From contig JAUIFS010000003.1 of NCBI GenBank assembly GCA_030430425.1, positions 1 through 38,317 on the forward strand: 38,317 nt of DNA. The letters are read 5' to 3'. Under the pieces are notes generated by a model. The model was not told the DNA's origin, did no database searches, and saw only the letters and a list, made by a program, of their open reading frames with translations. Source of the DNA: a bacterium. GTDB taxonomy: Bacteria; Patescibacteriota; Minisyncoccia; Phycocordibacterales; UBA918. This document shows positions 8,571 to 14,882 of this stretch, piece after piece (position 1 is the first letter of the stretch; each line of letters opens with the position of its first letter). A program made the translations under genes and the position numbers.

Positions 8571-8582
8571 CACTAAACTATT

Positions 8583-8644
8583 CCACGTACCTAAGCGGCA
8601 AAAATGGACGCAATTGCGTCCATTTTTGCCGCTTAGGTACGTGG
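8583..8644. terminator. 62-nt perfect palindrome, likely bidirectional terminator between convergent genes
   Basis: CCACGTACCTAAGCGGCAAAAATGGACGCAA followed directly by its exact reverse complement. Confidence 0.8.
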
Positions 8645-8657
8645 GTTTTGGTATATG

Positions 8658-9065
8658 TTACGAAAATAGTATCGTGCCGAGTAGATAACTGATGGCAGCA
8701 ACGGTAGCAGTGAGTACGGTACCCCAGACGATATCGACAAGTGTGAGTAACAGTGGCCAGTTTCGTATTGTTGCAAGATTGGTTAGGTCGTAGGTTGCGT
8801 ATGCAAAGAATCCAAACAGTGCTCCCCAGAGCACCGCTTTCATGAACGATTGTGCTTCGAGCGCAGGTTGCACCGCAAAGATGATGATACCAACGATGTA
8901 TAAGAGGTAAAAAATAATTGCTGCCGCCCAGTTCACTGGTCCCAGCAAGAAACCAAGTTGTGATTGGTAGAACTTGTTAGCAATGAGACCCAGCCAGAGC
9001 ATATCGATAATAAAAAAGACGGGAATAGTTATGAGGTAGAGATAGGTACGTTGTATGAGTGTCAT
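8658..9065 (-). CDS. DUF2177 membrane protein
   Basis: FFIIDMLWLGLIANKFYQSQLG..GALFGFFAYATYDLTNLATIRNWPLLLTLVDIVWGTVLT. Confidence 0.85.
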   Translation of the reverse strand: MTLIQRTYLYLITIPVFFIIDMLWLGLIANKFYQSQLGFLLGPVNWAAAIIFYLLYIVGIIIFAVQPALEAQSFMKAVLWGALFGFFAYATYDLTNLATIRNWPLLLTLVDIVWGTVLTATVAAISYLLGTILFS

Positions 9066-9067
9066 AG

Positions 9068-9463
9068 CTATATATTAAGATACGTGATTGTTAGTTGAAG
9101 CACCGTTGCAAAGGATACCCATGCTACATACGGTATGTTTATGTACGTCACGAAAGGAACATAGGGATATATTACATACAGTGCCCAAAGCAGTGTTGCT
9201 AACACCAAGCATATATCTATTGCCGCAAGTGTATTATTTTGGAGTCCAAACTGCAGGGGTGTAAACGCAAAATTACATAACAGATTAAGGATAAAAGGGA
9301 GTAGTACTACAAAGGGAATGGTCCCTTTAAAATATAAATAGAAAACGTACCCAAAAGAAACGGCTATGATAGCGTACAGCACACCCCATACTGGTCCAAA
9401 AAGCCATGCTGGTGGTGCCCACGCAGGCTTTATGAGTGTTTGATACCAAGTGTATTGATCCAT
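9068..9463 (-). CDS. TspO/MBR family protein
   Basis: WYQTLIKPAWAPPAWLFGPVWGVLYAIIAVSFGYV motif; start taken at MDQYTW. Confidence 0.85.
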   Translation of the reverse strand: MDQYTWYQTLIKPAWAPPAWLFGPVWGVLYAIIAVSFGYVFYLYFKGTIPFVVLLPFILNLLCNFAFTPLQFGLQNNTLAAIDICLVLATLLWALYVIYPYVPFVTYINIPYVAWVSFATVLQLTITYLNI

Positions 9464-9591
9464 TCTTTTTAGTGTAGCATTGTAGGTAGAAAATTTTTCA
9501 ATTTTGAACATCTGGTAGGGAAAAGAAAACACCTCGCATTGTTTGATATACAGTATCTTCATTGCGAGGTGTAGTTGCAGAATATTTGTTT

Positions 9592-10101
9592 TTAGTACGC
9601 ACTTCCACGCATATCACGAGCGGCGTGGTAGGCAGCATTTAATGGCTGCAGAATCAACAGCACACAATAGATTAACCCAGGGAGCGCGACAAACCATAAC
9701 CACTGCGAGTTGTCAGGCTGTTGCTGTCGCAAGAGTTCTATGAGCGCCCTAATGGTAGTAAACGCGCTTTCATGCAGAAAATTTGCCGCTATTTGACTAG
9801 CAAAGTGAGTGCCAAAACTCTCTCCAATGATTAAGAGTACTGCAACCCAGTAGATTATCGGCGCAAGAAGCCCGTACAAGAACGTAAAATTAAAAGCGTC
9901 CCTCCCGTGGCGTTGTGCTGCTGGCTCAGTATGAATAAACCAAAAAAGGAACGGTATTACATACCAAACAATAATAACAAATCCTGCTGTAGCCAAGCTT
10001 GAACCCGTAGGAGTAAAAATAACAACTGCAGATCCCAGAGCAACTAAAAGGTGCATAAGGGCAACGAGTGATGATCTTTGAGTATTTTTGTTACTGGACA
10101 T
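9592..10101 (-). CDS. Hypothetical membrane protein (DUF4870-like)
   Basis: Multiple TM segments; family assignment weak. Confidence 0.5.
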   Translation of the reverse strand: MSSNKNTQRSSLVALMHLLVALGSAVVIFTPTGSSLATAGFVIIVWYVIPFLFWFIHTEPAAQRHGRDAFNFTFLYGLLAPIIYWVAVLLIIGESFGTHFASQIAANFLHESAFTTIRALIELLRQQQPDNSQWLWFVALPGLIYCVLLILQPLNAAYHAARDMRGSAY

Positions 10102-10277
10102 CGCGAAGTCTCCTTGTCAGATGTGAGGTGCTCAATGAACTTTCGTGAGAAAGACCGTTTAAGTTCTAGTCGAACAATACTGAAATATAATATAATGTCA
10201 ACAGAGGAGGGAGAATGAATATTTTGATGATTTTAATGATCAGAAATGGCGGTTTTTTTGTTTGTACTGGCACTTAT

Positions 10278-10392
10278 AGGACTGTGTGATATATTCCTCA
10301 CATCAGTCCGCCGTTCGATTCCGGACGAAAGCTATACGCTTTCTTAGTCACCCAAAACACAAAAGACCCCAGAAGGGGTCCGTGTGTTTTGG
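10278..10392 (-). repeat. Orphan tRNA-3'-end-mimic module E4
   Basis: Hairpin GGACTG..CAGTCC, T-arm-like ccgttcgattccgg (10311-10324), GAAAGC..GCTTTC hairpin (10327-10343), tagtcaccc (10345-10353), terminator-like hairpin (10352-10392). No matching tRNA in the window. Confidence 0.55.
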
Positions 10393-10537
10393 ACACGTAC
10401 TGTCTCTCGAGTGGAGCCAATTTGAAGAATTGTGTCTTGCTTAGCTAAGCGACGCCAGGGTTTGTTTCAGGTGATGAGGGAGAAAGTGGTTCCATTGGGT
10501 CGGTGGGTATGGTGAAGAAGAATACATTTGCTTAATT

Positions 10538-10554
10538 TTGTACAATATGTACAA
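10538..10554. promoter_or_regulatory. Putative toxin-antitoxin operator
   Basis: Perfect inverted repeat TTGTACA-ATA-TGTACAA, 7 nt upstream of the antitoxin ATG. Confidence 0.5.
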
Positions 10555-10561
10555 TATAGGT

Positions 10562-10813
10562 ATGAAAACTATCACTACTACCAATGCTCGTAAACAAATC
10601 GCACAGCTTATTAATGCTGTGAGGGATACGGGGGATGTGTTTGCAATAGGGCGTCGTAATCGTCCAGAAGTGCTCCTCATAAAATTTCCTGCTGAGTACA
10701 ACAGCGAATTAAATGATATTACAAACGTGAACACCTATTCAGAGAGCTTTTCGTTTTTAGAGAATGAACCAGAGACATATTCAGTAAATGATTTAAAGAA
10801 ACGATATGTATAA
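10562..10813 (+). CDS. Phd/YefM-like antitoxin
   Basis: MKTITTTNARKQIAQLINAVRDTGDVFAIGRRNRPEVLLIK; overlaps the toxin gene. Confidence 0.75.
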   Translation: MKTITTTNARKQIAQLINAVRDTGDVFAIGRRNRPEVLLIKFPAEYNSELNDITNVNTYSESFSFLENEPETYSVNDLKKRYV

Positions 10814-11132
10814 GAAAGGGACTATTGTGTTGGTCCCTTTTCCGTTTACCGATTTGTCAGGTAGCAAAGTGCGACCAGCGGTGATTGTTTCTGATGGAAA
10901 GGTTGGGTCTGACGTTGTACTTTTGTTTATCACTTCACAGTTAAAATTAAAAGGGAGACATATTGTCCAAGTCGTTCCAGATCAAGAAAATGGCATAAAA
11001 ACCAAGTCTAAAATAGTTTGTTCTAAAATTGCCACTTTGGAAGCAAAAATCATACTCGGTGAGTTAGGGGTGCTGGCACCACCAGTTTTAAAAAGTATTG
11101 ATATTGAGCTCAAAAAAGTCTTGGGCCTATAA
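10806..11132 (+). CDS. PemK/MazF-family toxin
   Basis: GTIVLVPFPFTDLSGSKVRPAVIVSD motif. Confidence 0.85.
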   Translation: MYKKGTIVLVPFPFTDLSGSKVRPAVIVSDGKVGSDVVLLFITSQLKLKGRHIVQVVPDQENGIKTKSKIVCSKIATLEAKIILGELGVLAPPVLKSIDIELKKVLGL

Positions 11133-11142
11133 CTTTTTATCG

Positions 11143-11248
11143 GGGCGACGTCGTAGATTGAGAAAGTGCGGGGCACTTTTGCAAGAGGTTGCCAGCTGCG
11201 CCTGCAGCGACAACCTGAACAGTCTCTGTATAGAGATGTTCGAACTGT
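11143..11248 (-). repeat. Repeat with gggcgacgtcgtag / gttcgaactgt ends and an inserted AGGTTGCCA..GACAACCT hairpin block
   Basis: Ends recur at 12193-12206 and 12222-12232. Hairpins AAAGTGcgggCACTTT, AGGTTGccaGCTGC..GCAGCgaCAACCT (11186-11215), CTCTgtatAGAG. Confidence 0.6.
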
Positions 11249-11296
11249 GTTTGAGTAATTACAGGATGAAACTGTTTACATTCCAGTTTTATCTAA

Positions 11297-11944
11297 CTAA
11301 ATTACTTCTGATGATTCAGCAATCTCAAGCATTTCTCTTACGTCTTCATCTTTCAAACACTCCTCTACGTTACTCCATAGTTCAAGGTTAACCTTTGCCC
11401 ATTTTAGGTACGACTGCTTTGCTTTATCAGTGTAGAAATATATTCCACTTTCCATAAGGTGTGTTTGTTCATCACATATTTTATGGGCAAGTTTAGCAAC
11501 ATCTACGTTGTTCTCCTCAATATACTTACTGGCAAATAATATCGGAGTCACTGGCAATGCTTTAAAAAGAGTATCAGCATCACTCAATGCTTTTGACTCT
11601 AGAGAAATATCACCATGTCGATTAGTCGTGCATTCGTCCATTATGATTTTTTCAATTTTCTCTATTTCTTCTGATGAGTAACCAGCTTTTGAAAGAATCT
11701 CCTCTCGCAGACCTTTCCCTGCTTCTGGTTTAGAGTTAGATTCGACAATGTAATTCAAATCATGTACCAAAGCGGCCGACTGAACGAGAAACTCGTTCGC
11801 TCCCAATTCCTTAGCAAATACAATGCTTTTGTTTGTAACAAAAGTGATGTGATGCCATCCATGAAACAACAGTCCATCCTGATGTTGTTGGTATAAGGTC
11901 ACAAGTTGACTTCGCAATTGGTTAATTTTTTCTGTTTCAGACAT
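11297..11944 (-). CDS. HD-domain phosphohydrolase-like protein
   Basis: FHGWHHITFV..AALVHDLNYI..LSDADTL pattern. Confidence 0.75.
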   Translation of the reverse strand: MSETEKINQLRSQLVTLYQQHQDGLLFHGWHHITFVTNKSIVFAKELGANEFLVQSAALVHDLNYIVESNSKPEAGKGLREEILSKAGYSSEEIEKIEKIIMDECTTNRHGDISLESKALSDADTLFKALPVTPILFASKYIEENNVDVAKLAHKICDEQTHLMESGIYFYTDKAKQSYLKWAKVNLELWSNVEECLKDEDVREMLEIAESSEVI

Positions 11945-12004
11945 GATAAGAGTATATCAGTTCGAGCTTCCCATTAGGGTAGCTGTGAGAGCGCTATAAA
12001 TATA

Positions 12005-12232
12005 CTTCAAAATGTTGGGCGACTACCGGGGTAATCTTTCATTACATGAACTGTACACCTTTTGGCTAGATTGTTTCGCTATGCTCACAATCTATCTCAA
12101 AAGCTTTTCGATTCGCGCAACGCTTTTCAGAGAAAAGTTGCGCCCAGTAGTCGCCCAAATGCAAAAAACTCCCGAAGGAGTTTCTGCATTCAGGGCGACG
12201 TCGTAGAGGACGTTCGAACTGTTTTTGAAGAG
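12005..12232 (-). repeat. tRNA-3'-end-mimic module E5 (tRNA-His signature, no adjacent tRNA)
   Basis: gggcgactaccggg (12017-12030) identical to the tRNA-His 3' end (13070-13083). Inverted gtagtcgccc near 12148-12156. Hairpins 12059-12103 and 12115-12143. gggcgacgtcgtag at 12193-12206. Confidence 0.65.
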
Positions 12233-12259
12233 AGGAATGATACGACTGTCTTTATCCCA

Positions 12260-12796
12260 TTACTGCATAAGGTTGTTTAACTTTCGAACAGTGTTTACAT
12301 TACGAACTGTCATATTCTTATAAATCTCTGTACCAATTATGTCGTTCATCTTGCTTTTTCCATAATCTTTCTTTTTCAAATGCCAGACCACTGCACCGTC
12401 AATATAGAGCAGTGTGTCTACCTTGGGATTTGTAACAATTTTCTTGAGCGTACCTCGGTTTGCAAAACTGTTCCAAAGAAACATAACATCGGTCTTGTAT
12501 TCTTTGTCGTTGATCCAGTCGGCTGGTATCTCCTTATTTACCTTATCTATGCTTTTTTTGCCACGGAGCACAACAGGGATATCAAGTTCAAAATTTTTCT
12601 TGATGGCTCTTTCAATCTCATTAGCTATCTTCGTGGTGTCACTTTTCTTAGTTTCAAAGATTACATTCCCTGAATTTATATAGGTAGCGACATTGGTGTA
12701 CCCAAGTGACTCAAAGCAAATTTTGAGTCTAGCCATTTCTATCTTATTGTTACCGCCAACGTTGATTCCACGAAGAAGTGCGACGTACTTTTGCAT
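12260..12796 (-). CDS. DUF1697 protein
   Basis: MQKYVALLRGINVGGNNKIEMARLKICFESLGYTNVATYINSGNVIF. Confidence 0.92.
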   Translation of the reverse strand: MQKYVALLRGINVGGNNKIEMARLKICFESLGYTNVATYINSGNVIFETKKSDTTKIANEIERAIKKNFELDIPVVLRGKKSIDKVNKEIPADWINDKEYKTDVMFLWNSFANRGTLKKIVTNPKVDTLLYIDGAVVWHLKKKDYGKSKMNDIIGTEIYKNMTVRNVNTVRKLNNLMQ

Positions 12797-12859
12797 ACTA
12801 AAAGTATACCAGTTCTACCTTCTCGGTATGGTATCTAGAAAACCCTTATGATACTTACT

Positions 12860-13070
12860 TCAAAATGCTGGGCGGCTACTGGGAAGTTCGGTCACGAATC
12901 ACTAAGTATATTGGTTCGTCTTCGACTCCAAATCTACTAAGTGTTCTCGACCCCGACTCATTCGCGGCAAGGCCGCATCATTCCGTCTTTCGATTCCCGG
13001 ACAGAAGCAAAGCAGTTTGCTTCTTTAGCCGCCCCATACGCAAAAATCCCCGAAAGGGGATTTTGCTTTG
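12860..13070 (-). repeat. tRNA-3'-end-mimic module E6 downstream of tRNA-His
   Basis: Degenerate sense copy tgggcggctactggga (12870-12885). Inverted T-arm ttcgattcccgg (12989-13000 vs 13079-13090). Inverted acceptor tagccgccc (13026-13034). AGAAGCAAA..TTTGCTTCT hairpin 13003-13024. Confidence 0.65.
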
Positions 13071-13143
13071 GGCGACTACCGGGAATCGAACCCGAACTTC
13101 CGGTACCACAAACCGGAGCACTAACCGTTATACTATAGTCGCC
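13071..13143 (-). tRNA. tRNA-His(GTG)
   Basis: G-1:C73, acceptor GCGACTA/TAGTCGC, anticodon loop TTGTGGT, T-arm CGGGTTCGATTCCCG. Confidence 0.93.
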
Positions 13144-13240
13144 ATACAGCAGTATATAAAATACCGTGTGCGCATATTTATACCTATTTTTAGTACAAAT
13201 GTCGAGTATTTTCTTGTGTGAATGCGCTACAATATTGTAG

Positions 13241-13330
13241 ATGCAAGGCGAAGGACTACAAGCAGCGATATTCCTCACATTTCTGTTAGGATGTGGTGTT
13301 GGTTTTTATCTTGCTAAGTTTATTCTTTAA
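13241..13330 (+). CDS. 29-aa single-TM small protein MQGEGLQAAIFLTFLLGCGVGFYLAKFIL
   Basis: Short ORF with one TM, preceded by a -10-like TACAATATT; no clear SD. Confidence 0.35.
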   Translation: MQGEGLQAAIFLTFLLGCGVGFYLAKFIL

Positions 13331-13445
13331 ATGTATCCGCTTAAGCGGTATCTTGACAGCATAAAAAGTTATTATGTCGCTCTAGAGAGCGATTTTTTGT
13401 AGTATACTCAAATAAATTTATTTATATAATAATTTGCATATTTTT

Positions 13446-13835
13446 ATGAAAGGATTTATCGAAGAGTTCAAAGCGTTTGCGGTAAAAGGAAACGTGATCG
13501 ATCTCGCCGTAGCAGTAGTTATTGGAGCTGCATTTGGGAAGATTGTTTCTTCTCTTGTTGAGAACATCATCATGCCATTGGTGGGTGTGCTCCTGGGAGG
13601 AGTGAGTTTTGCTGGTATGACCTACCAGGTAGGTGATGCGATGATCACCTACGGCGTGTTCATCCAAGCTGTTGTAGACTTTGTTATTGTTGCGTTTGTT
13701 ATCTTCATGGTAGTGAAGGCACTCAATAAAATGCAAGAAGTAGGGAAGGAAGATGAGGCTACAGACGATACTCCTGAAGAACCTTCAGAAGAAGTGAAGC
13801 TGCTACGAGAGATTCGCGACAACCTTCGCCGATAG
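13446..13835 (+). CDS. mscL: Large-conductance mechanosensitive channel
   Basis: MKGFIEEFKAFAVKGNVIDLAVAVVIGAAFGKIVSSLVENIIMPLVG. Confidence 0.97.
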   Translation: MKGFIEEFKAFAVKGNVIDLAVAVVIGAAFGKIVSSLVENIIMPLVGVLLGGVSFAGMTYQVGDAMITYGVFIQAVVDFVIVAFVIFMVVKALNKMQEVGKEDEATDDTPEEPSEEVKLLREIRDNLRR

Positions 13836-13857
13836 GCACACTGTAGGCGTAATAAAG

Positions 13858-13886
13858 AAAGGCTGTGACGTTTCGTCACAGCCTTT
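13858..13886. terminator. Bidirectional terminator between mscL and the CarD gene
   Basis: AAAGGCTGTGACGtttCGTCACAGCCTTT. Confidence 0.85.
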
Positions 13887-14379
13887 TCAGCTCCGGTGGA
13901 AGCTTTTTTGTGGTGAGCGCCTCTTCAACCAATCCATATACTGTCGAGTCGGGAAGCTCCATAATAAGAGAAAGCTCGTCAACCAAACGTGCGGTTGCTT
14001 CTTCAGCAAGCTGTAGGTTGGCGTACGATCGCTCCTCTCCCTCAGGGACGAATAGGTTGCACACAAGCTGTGTCAGCTCACTGATCACACCACTGGTGAG
14101 TTTTGCATTGTGGAAGCGCTGTACTTGGTGCGGATACCCACGCACTTTCTTGCGATTTGCAATGAGTTTTTGCAGCGCCTGTTCCATCGCTTTCTTTGTG
14201 GTGATCTCACGGAGAGACTGATTGTCTAGTGGTACGTGTACGGTCATCTGTTGTCGCGCAAACCAGATGCGATACATTGGTTGCACGGCTCCGTTAACGG
14301 TACTTGTTTCAATTGATTGAACGGTGCCAACCCCATGAGCAGGGTAGATCACCGTATCTCCAGGTGAAAAAGGTCTCAT
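13876..14379 (-). CDS. CarD-family transcriptional regulator
   Basis: MRPFSPGDTVIYPAHGVGTVQSIE N-terminal RID domain; helical C-terminus. Confidence 0.85.
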   Translation of the reverse strand: MRPFSPGDTVIYPAHGVGTVQSIETSTVNGAVQPMYRIWFARQQMTVHVPLDNQSLREITTKKAMEQALQKLIANRKKVRGYPHQVQRFHNAKLTSGVISELTQLVCNLFVPEGEERSYANLQLAEEATARLVDELSLIMELPDSTVYGLVEEALTTKKLPPELKRL

Positions 14380-14639
14380 GGGACATCTCCTTTCTATTGG
14401 CAACTATGCATTTTTGTTGTAAGAAAAGCAAGTTTTTCACTACACAATTAACTGGCACCCTTGCGCAAGAGACAAGAAAATTGCTATCCACAGGTGCGTT
14501 TGCTCTGGCACTTTCTCACCTTCGAAATATGAGGCTTAGTTTGCACTGTATTTTTGTTAATTCATAAATTATTTATCCACAATATCCATAGTTTCAGGGG
14601 TATTTTACAAATTCACGCTGGAGGGTTACTATCTAAATA

Positions 14640-14876
14640 TCACTCGTTGATACTCCACAAATCGAGTGTGTTTGGAGGACGAACACGCGATATTTCGCGC
14701 CATGTATTACCATACATGGTTATATCAGTGACTCCTCAATATGATCTTTCTTAGAAATAGTTGCCACAGCTTTAGCCAGCTGTATACAAACACACCATAC
14801 AATTATTTTTGTGAGAGATCTCCCATATGCCGCAACGGACTGGAGGTAGTCCGGGTGGTTTAGTAGCCCCTAAAAA
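14640..14876 (+). other. Hairpin-rich leader upstream of nrdA
   Basis: CGCGAtattTCGCG, CATGTATtaccATACATG, ACAGCTttagccAGCTGT, GGACTggaggtAGTCC in succession. Confidence 0.4.
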
Positions 14877-14882
14877 TTGAAT

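Noticed and set aside
10215-10289. 24-aa ORF with good GGAGG upstream of module E4
   Set aside because: Short, runs into the E4 hairpin and has no recognisable product; cannot be distinguished from chance.
2049-13140. CRISPR array
   Set aside because: Repeats are few, diverged, irregularly spaced and tRNA-derived; no uniform repeat-spacer pattern and no cas genes.
12865-13221. 118-aa ORF and other ORFs across 12012-13278
   Set aside because: They run through module E6/E5 and the tRNA-His gene in wrong frames; no protein-family signature.
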